Shown here: positions 33,416-48,400 of the stretch, one piece after another
How the letters are laid out: every line of letters begins with the position of its first letter
Numbering within the stretch: the stretch's first letter is position 1
Assembly (NCBI GenBank): GCA_946807835.1
Contig: OX327699.1
Span: forward strand, 2,225,001 to 2,289,000
Length of the DNA stretch: 64,000 bases
Reading direction: 5' to 3'
Source: Ailanthus altissimus
Taxonomy: Eukaryota > Streptophyta > Magnoliopsida > Sapindales > Simaroubaceae
Position numbers and translations under genes: made by a program
The notes under the pieces: generated by a model
The model's database searches: none
The model's input: only the letters and a program-made list of their open reading frames with translations
What the model was told of the DNA's origin: nothing

Positions 33416-36400
33416 ATGGCTGCAAGCAATATTCCGATCGAAATCGAAGACGACGTAATTCGAATTTGCTTTTTCTTTCTCTCTTTTCCTCTCTCTATAA
33501 CATCTCCATAAGCTTCACTTTTTGTTTTTCTTTTTGCAGGAATTTGATTGGGAAGCAGCTGTTAGAGAAATCGATGTGGCCTGTGAAAGCTCAAAGCCCT
33601 CTACTTTTAACTCAACTAATTTATATTCCATTGGCAAGAAAAAGCCTTCCGCTTCTACTTCTAAACAATCTACGCTTGATAAATTTTTCGGCAACCCGGG
33701 TCCTGATCCCAAACCTAAATCCGATGAGGAATATATTGAACCTCCCCTTGATGAGAATAAATGCCATGTTGATATTGATGCCGAGGCTGCTAAAACTTGG
33801 ATTTACCCAGGTTAGGTTAATTTTTTCTTTTAATCAGATTTTGAATTTTGTACTTGGTTAGCATGCTAAGAAAAGAACAAAATTTATTTTTATATTCGCA
33901 ATTTTCATTGTTATGCAATGTTTTTTATTTTATTTTACGGCTCTAATTGTTTCATTGATTCGTATATTGAGCCAATTGAACTGTGGAATATAATTAGTTT
34001 TACAAATGTGGTTCAACTGTTAGGATGTTTGGACAATTTTATGGATGCATCTGGGTTGTAGTGAATAATTTGAAATTGTTATTATTTCAGTTTTTTTTTT
34101 CTTTTAAAAAAAATTCTCGGGCAGTAAATGATTAGGACAAATTTTCCTCGTGTTTCAGCAAATTATGTTTCTAGAAATTATATCAAGAGTTTCTTGTGGT
34201 TCATTTTTGCAAAGCTGGTGTCTTTGAGTTTGTTAATATGAGTTCATATGATGTTAATTCCCAGATGTGGACTTATCTCTTATTGGTCTTATTATTATTA
34301 TTATTATTTATGTTTCATGCAGTTAATATTCCTGTTCGTGACTATCAATTTGCTATAACCAAGACGGCACTTTTTTCAAATACATTGGTTGCATTGCCAA
34401 CAGGACTTGGGAAAACACTTATTGCTGCTGTTGTTATGTTCAACTACTTCAGATGGTTTCCAGAAGGTAACACAATTTTGTGCCCCTTCTTTTTGATGTT
34501 ACATGTTTCAACATAGCATTTTACAGTACATTATTAGTATAAAGCTTTTTACTGTGGTTATATAGGCATTTAGAAAGTACAAGTAGAGATTAGACTTCTT
34601 TGTCTATTGCCAAAGAAGAGAGAGAGAGAAAAGAGTAGATGAAGATGCTCAGGAGTCTTCTTTTTATCAACTTTTAGAATATTTTCATGCTTGTGAGCCA
34701 ATGACAGCAATGTCCATGCAAGCTAAATTTCTTTCATTTGGTTACTAGTACTGCTATATTGTTTTATCAAGAATCCAATAGTTGGATGGAATAACTTCAA
34801 TTTTATTATATTAACCAAACCAAATATGTTAGCAAAGAAGACCATTATGTTGCTACTTGAAATATATATGCAAATTACTTTCTTACAAAATGATTTCTTT
34901 TATTTTTACTGCACATCATAAAAACCTGATTATATATTTTTCCAGAAATTTTTTCGTGACGTACTGGACGCCATCTAAATTTCAATTTTTTTCGATTAGA
35001 AAGTGCAATTCAATGTATATCTTTTTTTGTAGTTTTTATTTTTTTCTTCCGAAAATTAAGGTCAGTTGGTTGTTAATTTCTCTTTTTTGTTCATATTGAG
35101 AAGTATGGAAAACTAATTTGGAAACATCGGCATTTGCACTTGAGTTAGAAGCTCAACTTGTATGGCATATAGCATTTAGTAATATTATTAGTTAATTACT
35201 TGTTTTCCAATTCCTCACATTATGTATTTCTTGGGTGCAATATTGGTCACTGATTAAAATTGGATATTAGGTTCACATATAATCTGTTTTGGCAAAAATT
35301 CTTAATGTTTCATAACTTCTTTATTTTTCTGCACAAAGAAGCATATGGGATACTTAGTTTTGAATTGCCTCTAGATAAAACCAGACATGGACTACTTCCC
35401 TGCGATGTGAATTTCTCTAGTTTTGTTTGTAGCTCTATCTATAAAATTGACAGCTGTGCTTGGTCTCACCGTGGCAGGGAAAATAGTCTTTGCTGCTCCT
35501 TCTCGACCTCTCGTCATGCAACAAATAGAAGCATGCCATAATATTGTAGGAATACCACAAGTAAGATGTTGATTTGCTTCACATCATTGAGTGATTTGGT
35601 TAACAATTCATTGTTGATTTGAAAATTTTCTTTATAAGAATAGTAACATATTTTGAGTATATTCCGATCAAACTGATTGCAGGAATGGACAATTGATATG
35701 ACGGGACTGATAAGTCCTATGAAAAGAGCAAGCTTTTGGAAAACTAAACGAGTTTTCTTTGTTACTCCACAAGTGCTGGAAAAGGATATTCAGTCTGGTG
35801 ATTCTTTAACTTGTAACTTACAGATGAAGTATGACAAACAAGTAATTGTCAATGTGTGAATATATGAAAAAAGCTTTATATGACGCCCCCATTAGATGCA
35901 TCATTTTCTGCCTTTATATTCCATTACCTTATTTTGCTCATAAAGCAACTTGTTCTAGGCACTTGTTTAGTGAAATACCTGGTATGTTTGGTCATTGATG
36001 AGGCTCATCGAGCATCGGGAAATTATTCATACTGTACAGCAGTTCGTGAGGTTTGTTGTGCGGAATCTTCTGTATTTTTTTTTTTAATTTCACTTAATTA
36101 TTCTGTATATAGTTGTAACTTAAGGGATTTAATTGTGCATATAATTTCTGGTTCAAGATACTAATGATCCTTAAAATTTGCAGTTGATGTCTGTACCAGT
36201 GCAACTGAGAATATTGGCTCTGACTGCAACACCAGGATGTAAGATACATAATCTACTTTAATTCTATTGCACTCTTCTCTTATATCTTAAATCCTTGTGT
36301 TTAATGCACTTATTCAGCGAAGCAGCACACTATCCAGCATATTATTGACAACTTGCATATATCAACACTAGAGTATCGCAATGAAAGTGATCATGATGTC

Positions 36401-39400
36401 ATCCCATATGTTCACAACAGGAAGATAGAACTGATTGAGGTATATGCTGGTCTATGTCACTGAAAATCTATTACCTGTGACTCTAGTTTTTAATAAGTAC
36501 CATATTAACAGGTTGAAATGGGGCAAGAAGCTGAAGAGATAAATAATGGGATATGGGCGGTAATACGTCCATATGTGTCCAGGCTTTCTGCAATTGGGCT
36601 TCTCCAGAATAGAGACTACCAAACTGTATGGCTTTACAGTTTAGTTGATGTTTGACCAGTAGATTGATGCTTACATATTTTCTTCTGTTCCACTAGTCTT
36701 GTAGCATACAACATTTCTTTGAGTGCACTTATTGGAAAAGTTACAATAGTGTCGAATAAAGTACAACTGATCTTATTAAAGTACAACTGATCCTCGCTCA
36801 GGTTCACTAGTTCAGACTGAATGATGTGTTTGCACATTAGTTGCAGTTTATTTTGCTTCAGCCAACAGTTGGGATATTAAACGCAGTTGTTACCTTCATT
36901 GGTCACTTCTTGGAAACTTTTCAGTTAGTCAACATTTGGTTAGGTTGAAGTGGTACTCTGTTGGAGTGCGAATCCTTTAATTGTTACAATAGATGATTGT
37001 TCGCTGTAAGGAAAAAGGGTGAAAGTTAATGCTGATGATTGATAACTGATGTGCTCTGTGTGGGCCTATCTTATGGGAACTAGATGATTATAAAACATAT
37101 CTCAGCTTCTTTTCATTGCATCCCTTTCTGACATGTTTCTCAGTTCTCAAGGCTTTTGCTGAAATAAGCCGTTGAATTGTCTATTGTTTTTGTCAAGTGA
37201 GAAGATTTCTATTTTTCATGTATGCAAAAAACATTTATGACAAACTATATTATCCACGGTGCTGATTCCACCATTGTAAAATTAGGGGGTGTAAGCACAT
37301 TTGCGGTATTATCATGCTTTATGTATTATAAACATCTTTTGAAGATGTTACTTTTTGATAACAAGGGGCCGTTGAAAAGGAAAATGACAGTTGTCTCACA
37401 ATGTGGAAAAACATTGGAAACATGCCTGACAAATCTTGAACAAAATTATGTGATGACATATGGTGGTCGCACCAATTTTTTTCAAAGTAATATATTCTAT
37501 GATTATGGATTTATGCGTTGAGCTACTAACATACCAATAGATGTCCAAATATGCAGTGAAATCTTTTCTGAGAACATTTTACACGATTTTATTCTCTTAT
37601 CTCCTCATTTTCTCAGTTAAACATTTCAGGTTGCAAGTATGAATATGCTGGGATTTTACAACTTTTGAATTCAACTTGGTCTTTTCATGCAAATTGTGAT
37701 TCTACTCTGAATTCTGGTTACCTTATCTCACATGCTGCTTGAAACCTTGAAATTCTGTGACCAAATAAGCTGTTATTGTTTTTGATCAAAACTTTGTTGA
37801 ATTAGTACTGAATGAGATCATAGCTTATGTAGTTCTCTTACTTGCATCTCATTTTGGCATTGGGACAGTTGAGCCCAGTTGATTTACTAAATTCAAGGGA
37901 CAAATTTCGTCAAGCACCTCCTGCAGACCTTCCCCATATGAAATTTGGAGAAGTGGAAGCTTATTTTGGAGCTCTTATTACTCTTTACCACATCCGTAGG
38001 CTGCTTTCTAGCCATGGAATAAGGCCCGCATATGAGATGCTGGAAGAGAAGTTACAACAAGGGTATGTTCTTCTCCACACTCTTTTTAGTGCTATGTTTA
38101 TCAGTAAAGACAGATTTCAGGATATATGCCAGCTGTTCTTGTTATTATTTCAACCGTGTTAAACTTGGTCTATTTAGCAGTAAACAATCTGTTCAATACC
38201 TAAATAATATGTTATCTAGCTATTGGCTGAAGCACCAAATTTTGTTTGAGTGGAGGCTCTACTGCTTTCTCATATGGGTTGATTTGATTATTATTGTTTA
38301 ATTTGAGAACCATATAATCAAGGAAATACTACATTTGCATTGTAGAATGAGTTTTTGGTAATTAGTATATGGTTGGATCTGTTTAGAAAGCTAGAATTTG
38401 AGTTGGGCTTCTGATCTTGTTAAATGCTGCTAACTTAAACATGCTGATTCCGTTTCAAGAGTATTTTAAAGTGTCTGGAATTACCTTTTGCAGGTCATTT
38501 GCAAGATTTATGAGTAAAAATGAAGAAATTAGGAAAGTGAAGCTCTTAATGCAGCAAAGTTTATCTCATGGTGCTCCAAGTCCCAAATTATCAAAAATGT
38601 TAGAAGTACTGGTTGATCATTTCAGTATGTGATATTGTCAACTTCCTCTTCTTTTCACAGATGTGCTTTTTGATTTGCTTGACCAATTTGGTTTTACTTT
38701 TCTACTGCTTCTTAATACTAAACCTCATTTTGTGGATTACTTTTAGAACTTAATTTTTGAACTCTTATTGCTGATGTGGAAATATTTTTATGCATTTAAC
38801 AATTCTCAGAGAAGTTGTGATGCAACTGTGTAGTTCAAACTGGTAATTTTGCCATCATCTATTCATTTATTTATTGACAATTCTATTCATTTATTATTTT
38901 TGGGGTTAGATATAATAAAACTTGTTTGTAATTACTCCAAATGGTCTAATTTTAGAATCATCTTGTATATCTACTGTGGTTGAAAACTATGTTTTGCATA
39001 TTCCTGTTTAGAAATTTCCATTGGCTCATGATCTATTGAACATTGAATTTTTTACTTCTTTTCAACCGACTCTTCAAGTAGCAGTCCTTACTTTTTTTTT
39101 CCAAATGACCATTTCTGAAAGTTGATATGTTTCTGTTTGCCAATTGGCTCACTTAAAACAGGAAATTTTGTTTTCATTTGTAATTCAATCACTTATTAGT
39201 GGTATTTTATTTTCCATCTAGTCATACTTTTGATTAGGGATTTTACATTTGATCCATACTTTGCATCAAAAAGCTTGAAATCATTGCCATTTCTCTTATG
39301 ATCATAAAATTATTTTGGAATCAATTAGGGCCATGTTTAATTGCATTAGCGCATCTTACCTGTTGGACCAACCTGTAATGCACAACTTTTTATAAAATCT

Positions 39401-42400
39401 AGCATATTAATGATTTAACAAGCTCCCTTTGCTTGATTTGTCTTTGTAAGAGTAATTGAGAGAAGAAGACTTGTATATTACTCTTTTTGTTTACAAGTAT
39501 AGATGATACAAGTATTTATAGAAAGAAGGAAGTCATTTAATTTCTACTATACAACTACTATCTATTACTTGACAACTATCAACTACTTTTACAAGTAATT
39601 AATATACTTCAACACTCCCCCTCAAGTTGGAGCATATAAATCATACGCGTCAAACTTGTTACAAATAAAATCAATTCGAGGACCCCAGAGAGATTTAGTA
39701 AGAATGTCTGCTAGTTGATCGTTTGAGCTGACATAACTGGTGGAGATACTGCCAAATAAAATCTTCTCTCGGACAAAATGGCAATCAATCTCTATATGTT
39801 TTGTCCTTTCATGAAACACTGGGTTTGATGAAATGTGAAAGGCATCTTGATTATCACAAAGTAATTTCATTTGTGATATATTTGCAGATTTTAGCTCTTG
39901 GATTAATTGTTCAACCATATAAGTTCACATGTTGTTAAAGCCATTGCACGATATTCTACTTCTGCATTTGACCTAGCAACAACAGCTTGCTTCTTACTTT
40001 TTCAAGATACAATATTTTCTCCAATAAGAACACAATACCCTGTGGTAGAACGTCTATCTGATGGAGATTCTGCCCAATAAGCATCTAAGTATCCAACAAC
40101 CTGCGTATGACTCTTATTCTCATATAACAAACCTTTACTTGGTGCACTTTTGATATATCGTAGGATTCGAATAACCGCATCTCAATGAGTGTTATATGGA
40201 GATTGTAGAAATTAACTGACAATATTAACCGGAAAGGAAATATCAGGCCGTGTAATTGTGAGATAATTAAGTTTACCAACTAGTCTCCGATATCTCACAG
40301 GTTTGCAAGAGGCTCCCCCTGTCCAGGTGGAAGTTTAGTGTTAGGATCCATGGGAGAGTCTATGGGTTGGCAATCCATCATCCCTGTTTCTTGTAGAATA
40401 TTCAAAGTATATTTTCTTTGAGAAATAGCAATCGCAGAGTTAGACTAAACTACCTCAATACTAAGGAAGTATCTGAGTAATCTCAAATCTTTAATCTGAA
40501 AATGATCAAACAAGTGATTTTTTAATTGTTTAATACCATCTTGATCATTTCCTGTTATGACAATATCACCAACATAGACTACCAGATATATACATTGACC
40601 TTGTGGTGTATACTTATAGAAAACAGAGTAATTTGACTGACTTCGAATCATGCCAAACTCTTTGATGACAGTGCTGAAATGACCAAACCAGGCACGAGGA
40701 GATTGTTTTAGATCATACAATGAGCGACAAAGTTTACATACCAAACCAGATTCTCCCTGAGCAACAAACTAGGTGTTTGCTCCATATAGATTTCTTCCTA
40801 AAGTTTACCATAGAGAAATGCATTTTTGATGTCGAGCAGGTGCAACAATCATTGGCGAATAACAGTCATAGATAAGAACAATCGAATAGATGACATTTTA
40901 GCCACAAGAGAGAAGGTGTCAGAATAATCCAGGTCATAAGTCTGTGTGTACCCTTTGGCAACCAACCGTGCTTTCAACCTGACTACTAGGTTCAATCTTA
41001 ACAGTATAAATCCAACGACAACCAACGGTGGAGTGGCCGGGGGACAATTAGACTAATTTTCATGTTCCATTATTGTGCAAAGCAGTCATTTCCTCAATCA
41101 TTGTTTGACACCACCCAGGATGTGAAAGAGCATCAAGGAGAGTGGTAGGGACAGAGACAGGATGAAGTAGACACAAAAGCATAATATAGTAAAGATAATC
41201 AATGATAACTAAGAAAATTGTATATAGGATAAGGATTACGAGTGAAGCGTATACCTTTGCGGACAGTAATGGAAAATTGGTTAGCAGGTAGTGGGACTTC
41301 AGTAAGAGAGTGATTGGAGCAGGAAGTGAGTCGGTAGGAACCTCAAGTGCTGCAGGAGCGGTATCACTATCATTACCTGCAGGAGAAAAAGGAACAAGAC
41401 TCTCATGAGCCGAAGAGGGAGAATCCTCAGGAGGAGGATTATATTGTGGGACAGGAATAGGTTTAGTGTTTGACTCAGAAGGAGGAATAATATAAGGAGC
41501 TGGAAGATCCTCTGTGATTGACATATATACTGAAGCAGAGGAAGAAAAGAAAGGGGAAGACTAAAAAAATGTGACATTAGCAGAAAGGAAATGACGTCAG
41601 GTGTCAGGAGAATAACACTTATATCCTTTTTGAAGACGTGAGTAGTCAAAAAAAATACATTTGATGGACTGAGCAGATAATTTGTCTTGACCAAGAGAGA
41701 AAACATAGACAAAACATATGTAGCTAAAGACACGTGGCAGAAGAGAAAACAATGGTTGATCAGGATATAGAACAGAATAAGAGATCTGATGTTGTAACAT
41801 GGAGGAGAGCATTCGATTTATCAAAAAACGAGCAGTAAGAACAACATCCGCCCAAAAACGAAGATAAACATTATTATGTAGAAGTAAAGTGCGAGTAGTT
41901 TCAATGAGATGTTTGTTTTTATGCTCGGTAATTCCATTTTGTTGTGGAGTATAGACACAGGAAGATTGATGTAAGATGCTCTGAGAAGACATAAATTTAG
42001 CAAAAGGAGTAGAAAAATTTTCACGTGCATTATCACTACGCAATATATGGATAGTAGTGGAGAATTGTGTTTTAATTTCAACACATAAAGACTCAAAGAT
42101 GAAAAATAATTCAAAGCGATCTTTCATAAAAAATAACCAAGTGCAACGAGAATAATCATCAATAAACGTAATAAAGTATTTAAAACGTAAACAGAGGAGA
42201 CTCGACTAGGATTCTAGACATCTAAATAAACTAATGCAAAAGGGGATGCAGTTCGATTGTTGACACGCATTAGAAATAATCCGTGAGAGTGTTTCCAAGC
42301 TGACAAGACTCACAATTGAAAGACGATAATCTAGAGAGACCTAGAACCATTTTTCAAAGCTTTAACAGATTTGGATGTCCCAGACGATCATGAAGAAGTG

Positions 42401-45400
42401 CTGGTGATTCAGTGACAGTGCATGCAACAGATGGTTTAGGAATACTTAGATGATAGAGCCCCTGTGACTCGCGACCTACGCCAATCGTCTTTCCTGTACT
42501 GTGATCCTAAATAAGAACAGAGTCATTAACAAAGGTGATTGGACAGTTTAAAAAGCAAATGAGTTTACTGACAGAAATAAGATTAAAAAGACAATGCGGT
42601 ATATAAAGAACATATTTTAAAGGTAAGGAAGGAATAGGATGTGCTTGACCAACTGCTTGAGCAGTAGTTGTGGACCCATTAACTAAGATGACAGGTGGCA
42701 ATAACCTAGATGTAAAAATATGAGAAAGTAATTGGAGGTTATCACAAATGTGGTTAGAGGCACCAGAATCAAGGACCCAAGGTCCTAAAGAAGAGGGCTT
42801 AGTAAGACAAGCGACCGATTTACCAGTATGTGCAACGGAGGCAGTGGAAGAGGTAGACTGCTTAGCCGCTTGGTATTTAAGGTATTTCTCATAGTCAACA
42901 TCGGTGAGAGTCACGGATAGAGGGTGCCTGTTTGTTTTAGAGTTCTCAGTAGTAGTCAAATTTGCTCACAAATCGAAGAGAAGGATGAAGGAGAAAACAA
43001 CTGAGAAGTTCTACAATCCAGAAACAGTTTTTCGGCAACATAGTTGCGGTTTTCGGCGATGGCAAGTGGCCGGATGGAAGGGATTCGGTTCGCCGACGTT
43101 GCCTGAATCTATTGGCGCCGTCTGTAAGGACTCACACTCGCAAGAGGAGGAGGAGATCAGTTGGTCATGCGACGACAGCGAAGAGGTGGCACGTCGGGGC
43201 TCGTCTGGCGGCCGATGAGTGTGCGGCTACTGGTTTTAGGTCACCTGCTTCGTTTGAGTCCAGTGAGGCTAGCGGTGAGATCTTAAGCGCGCCGGAAAGA
43301 AGTAGATCAGCGGTTAAAGATCGCCAGAGAGTACTATTACTGGCGCATGGAGGTGCGTCCGATGGCCAGTGAGGATTAGGCTGTTGCAGACCTGGTCACT
43401 GGCACCTTCTGTGGTCAACGGTGGTGATCGGGAACTATACTACTGTCGGAAAATAGGATAGTCGCTGGAGAGTGTTTCTGTTACCAGCGCGTCTAGCAAT
43501 GCTTCCGACGACGATTTTTCTGGTCTTGCTGGCAAGAACCTTCTTAGGTCACAGCCACCGGAAAAAGTGAGCACGGTGGCCGGAAACTAGACAGGCAGTA
43601 TTGCCGAAAAAATTCACAAGTCAGAAGCCAAGAGTTGGCTCTGATACCATATAAAGAGTAATTGAGGGAAGAAGACTTGTATATTTCTCTTCTTGTTTAC
43701 AAGTATAGATGATACAAGTATTTATAGAAAGAAGGAAGTCATTTAATTTCTACTCTACAATTACTATCTATTACTTGACAACTACAGACTACTTTTACAA
43801 CTAATTAATATACTTTAATAGTCTTTAAGAGCATTTTGGTACCATGTATAGATAAGATTAAAAACAATAAATTTTACAGTGCTCATGTTGGCTGTACTTT
43901 TGCACTGATTAACTTATCCAAGATAACTGTCTAATACAGCCTACATGGTGCTAGGTTATATTTAGGGTGGTTACATTGAACTGTTTTGGGTAATACACCT
44001 TTTTCATCTCATTTCAACTCTTACCTCTGTCTTTGCTTGTAGATCTTTGACAAAAGTATTCTCTCCTTTACCTTATTTCTCCCAGGTCTAATAAAATTGC
44101 CAAAACTCAATCCCCATTTTCTCTTCTTAGCTTTGCTTCTCTCATGTATTCACTAACAAAATTCAACAAATAAAATGTCCAACTCAAACTCTTCTTTCTT
44201 TTATAAACATTCTCCACCAATTGTAGATCTGGTTCCTGCATTCTCGATTTATACACTAGGTTAGTCTGTTAGCTTCTTTGATGCTAGTTTTATATAATAG
44301 TTGTATTTCAATCTTTCTTTGTTTTTTCCTTTTCCCCTTCCACACACCCCACCAAACCCTCCCACATGTTCATATTTTGATATGGAAACTATCTCATGTG
44401 ATGGGAGTTGTCAGTGCAATATGATTATGTATTAAATATGATGTAGTCTGTCCATACTCAGTCCGATAAAACAGCAAACTTGGTGTTGTACTTAGTACTG
44501 TCCAACATGATTCAGTAGTCTGACAGAAACAATTGTTCAACTCTTTGGTTTCTGTATGAAAATTGATTGTCTATTTTGTTAAGAGTTTTTATGGTTCTGA
44601 TCATAATTTCAATTATTACACTTTTAATTTGAAGACAATTAAGCAACTCTCCGGTTTTTGAATGGTTATCGATTTTGTAATTTCTATTTTCTCAAGATTT
44701 TTCAAGAGATTGATTGTTAATTATGTTGAATGTCATTTGGCAGGGATGATAAATCTTCATCTGTGTTTAGTTATTCATAGGAGCTTTTGTCTTGAATCTT
44801 GTAATTGAAAGTAATTTGAGAATTATGTGGTTGCAGAAACAAATGATCCAAAACAATCAAGGGTTATTATTTTCTCAAATTTTAGAGGAAGTGTCAGGTG
44901 CAAAATTTTGTTTTTAGTCAATGTGTTTATGATGATTATCTATCCGCATGTCTGAAATTAGTCAAAACTTCCTTTTGGTGATTGTACTCCTGTCCAGGGA
45001 CATAATGAAAGCGATAGGAACCATTGGGGATTTAGTTAAAGCAACCGAGTTTATTGGTCAAAGTTCAGGTTTGTAGATCTTGCACTTTCTTATTTTTTCC
45101 CTAATTTTCTTTTCTTCTTTTATGTTCTTTTCGCAGGAAGAAAACTGAGATGTAAACTATTAACTTTTACTGAAAATATATTAGTGTCATAGTAGTCGAG
45201 ATGTCAGATTTGTAGATTTCCTTCGAAAAAGTTCTGTTAATTCAATTTGTCACAGGTAAAGCATTGAAAGGCCAGTCACAGAAGGTTCAACAAGCTGTTC
45301 TGGAGGTAACTATGCTACTTTTTGTTGATTTTCTCACCTGCTATTGGCTTATTCATTCTTTTACAGAAATTTCGGGCTGGAGGATATAATGTCATTGTTG

Positions 45401-48400
45401 CCACATCAATTGGTGAAGAAGGTCTAGATATAATGGAAGTTGATCTTGTAATATGTTTTGACGCTAATGTGTCACCTTTGAGAATGATTCAGCGAATGGG
45501 GAGAACAGGAAGGAAACATGATGGAAGAGTTGATATCCTTTTTTCTGATTAACACAGTTAATAAAAGGGGTAATCAGTCAATGATATGACCTCATCACAA
45601 CTTTCAATATATCCATATTTATTTCTGAATGCCTTAACCTCTTCATTGTTTCCATAATCTTCTAACTGTTTATTCTAGCTGTCCCTTAACAATTTTTACT
45701 AGTTTTAGCTTGTAAAGGGTCAGAATTGAAGGGCTATATGCGAAAGCAAGCCACCAGCAGGGTTATCAAAAAACACATGCGAAACGGAGGGATGAATAGC
45801 TTCAATTTCCATCCTAGTCCAAGGATGGTGAGATCTACTCGAAGAAGTTGTTGGTCACATCCTTTATTGTTATAGTATCAACTACTTAACCTATACATTC
45901 TATTATGTTGGTTGTAGATTCCCCATATTTTCAAACCAGAAGTCCAGTTTGTTGAGCTGTCAATTGAACAATATGTTTCTCGTGGGAAGAAAGTGAAAGA
46001 TGATCATGTTATGGAGACACCTGCTTTCAAAGAAACATTAACTACTGCTGAGACTGATTTAATTGCCAAGTATTTCAGTCCCACAAGTGATAGCACTTGG
46101 AGACCATCTCTTATTGCCTTTCCACTCTTCCAGGCATTACCCTCGAGAGTGCACAAAGTAATGCATTCTTATAGAACAGGAATGCTGATTGACATGATGC
46201 AACATTTGCAAGGACTGACTTTTTCTAATAATGACAGAACTTTTCCTGTAGAGGTTTGCTTTCTATCTTTGAGTGAGACTAGCTGTGAGACTGTGTTGTG
46301 ATTTTGCTTATGCTTTTGTGCAATGGATACAGGATGATGCATCTTTGAATAAACATTTGGGAGTTCAAACTGTTGAGCAATGTGAAAATGATAACAAAGG
46401 TAGTTTACCTTTTAACTTTAAAAATGACAATTTTTATGAAATTGGTATTCAAAAAATTTCAGTTCAGTTTATTCTGCCATATCTTATGCAAAAACATCAG
46501 ACATAAACATCTTGTACAAGAAATTTATACAAATCTAACTGGTGGTAAAGGTATATTTGCCTTGCCTTTTTTTTTCCTTGTTCCCTATTGGTTGCAAGTT
46601 CTGTACTGATAACCTGCATACAAATATAACTAAGAGTAGGAGGCATATTCACCTTTTCTTCCTCTTTCGTTGCTTGATACCTGTTGATTCTGTTATTGTG
46701 AGAAAAGATAAAAATAAAATAAAAAGATAGCAAAAATATTTAAGAGAAACTAGAAAACTTTAATGATTACATTGTTATTATAATTCTATATATTACAAAT
46801 GCTATATAGATGGTCTTTATATAGGCTTTAGATTAACATAAATAAAGAATATAAATATATATAGAAACTAAATATAACATATTAATTATAAAATATATAT
46901 GGTAAGAATCAATTATCTTGATTTCTTTATATTTTTAACATCCCCCCTCAAACTCAAGATGGTAGAAGCTTGAGTTTGAAAATGAACATTCTTGATTGTA
47001 ATCGTGCACGTTGAGATACAACCGTTGTCAGCGAATGATAACCTTTGTTGGAGAGAGACAACCCTTGTGGAAGAGAGGCAATGTTGTCAAAGTAACAAGC
47101 AAGTCGAGAAGATCAACCACTGCGATTGCAAACGCATTGATAGAGAAAATAAAAAATCAACTGTTGCGAGTGCAAGTGCGTTGAGAAGATCAACCATTGT
47201 GATTGCAAACATGTTGATAGGGAGACAAAAAATCAATCGTTGCGAGTGCAAGTGCATTGAGAAATTCTATATTAAAAAAGATAAAGAAATCAACGAAAAT
47301 TAACTCTTAGAAATGATCAAAATGCTCTGAGAAGGATCGTAACTTAGCTCTGATACCATGTGAGAAAAGATAAAAATAAAATAAAAAGATAGCAAAAATA
47401 TTTAAGAGAAACTAGAAAACTTTAATGATTACATTATTATTATAATTCTGTATATTACAAATGCTACATAAATGGCCTTTATATAGGCTTTAGATTAACA
47501 TAAATAAGGAATATAAATATATATAGAAACTAAATATAACATATTAATTATAAAATATATATGGTAAGAATCAATTATCTTAATTTCTTTATATTTTTAA
47601 TAGTTATAGTTAATGTGATAACTTTATTATGATTATACACTCCCTCTGTCCTTGTTGATAGTTTACTCTCTTTTTGAGTTTCTTCCAAAGCATTGCTCAT
47701 TATCTGAATTTAAAGAATATTCATGCTCTTCTATTTTTTTTTTTTTTTTGCAATGCCATGTATCTTTAGCATTAGTTACATTTCAAAACCCATTGGACAC
47801 ATGTAGTTTAGTGATAATTGGAATAACAATGCACGGTAAATGGGTGAAGCATTTATGATGTTTCTTTTGAATGTGTTTTCTCAAAGGGGAAAATAATTCA
47901 AGGATGAAGGAAAATTTTCGGTATCTAATCTACTGTTTTTAAGGTTAACACATTACTATCTTCCAAATTTCTAAGGATTTTGGCTTACGTTATATACGCA
48001 GCATCATCATTCCAGCATTATTTTCAACTTTTACTATTAGTTTTTGTTCATTTTCACATGATGTGTATACCTGGGTATTGAATTATACTGGGTTGAAGAG
48101 GAAAAAATGTAGAGAGTGATAGAAAGAGAGAACTTCACTGTATATGTGGATTACGTAATTCTGATTTTCCAATGTTAAGAGTTTAGTTCTTTCATGAGGG
48201 GCCAGCAGTTGCCCATCAAGGCTGTCCAACCATCATAATATACTGCAATTGCTTGAATTTCTATGCATTTGATGTCAGTTGCAACGCAGATGAATCATGT
48301 GCGCTATTGCATGAACTTATTTCAAGATTTTGCCTCAGTTTGTAACTCCTTAAGAAAGTTGAAATGTAAGATTAGCTGTCAAGACCTCTCGTTGTGATAG

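Larger units (their letters stand above)
39445..43820 (-). mobile_element. Ty1/copia element in FANCM intron 11, antisense to the gene
   Basis: A 4.4-kb element with two LTRs of about 170 bp (39445-39614 and 43651-43820). A PPT TTGAGGGGGAG is read on the minus strand beside the left LTR, and the PBS ATGGTATCAGAGCC lies beside the right LTR (about 43637-43650). GTCTT duplications flank it. The LTRs differ at a number of bases (for example the outer end TTCAACA against TTTAATA), so the insertion is not recent. Order on the minus strand: GC-rich leader, protease, integrase, RT, RNase H, all with lesions; no gag was recognised. It enlarges intron 11 to 6.2 kb without touching an exon. Confidence 0.9.

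Noticed and set aside
42904..43372. Two + strand open frames in the GC-rich part of the intronic copia
   Set aside because: High GC lengthens chance frames; no motif, and the element runs minus.
45322..45552. FANCM exon 15 reading on into DILFSD and a stop
   Set aside because: That reading runs through the U12 5' splice site; splicing at 45532/45700 gives the conserved continuation.
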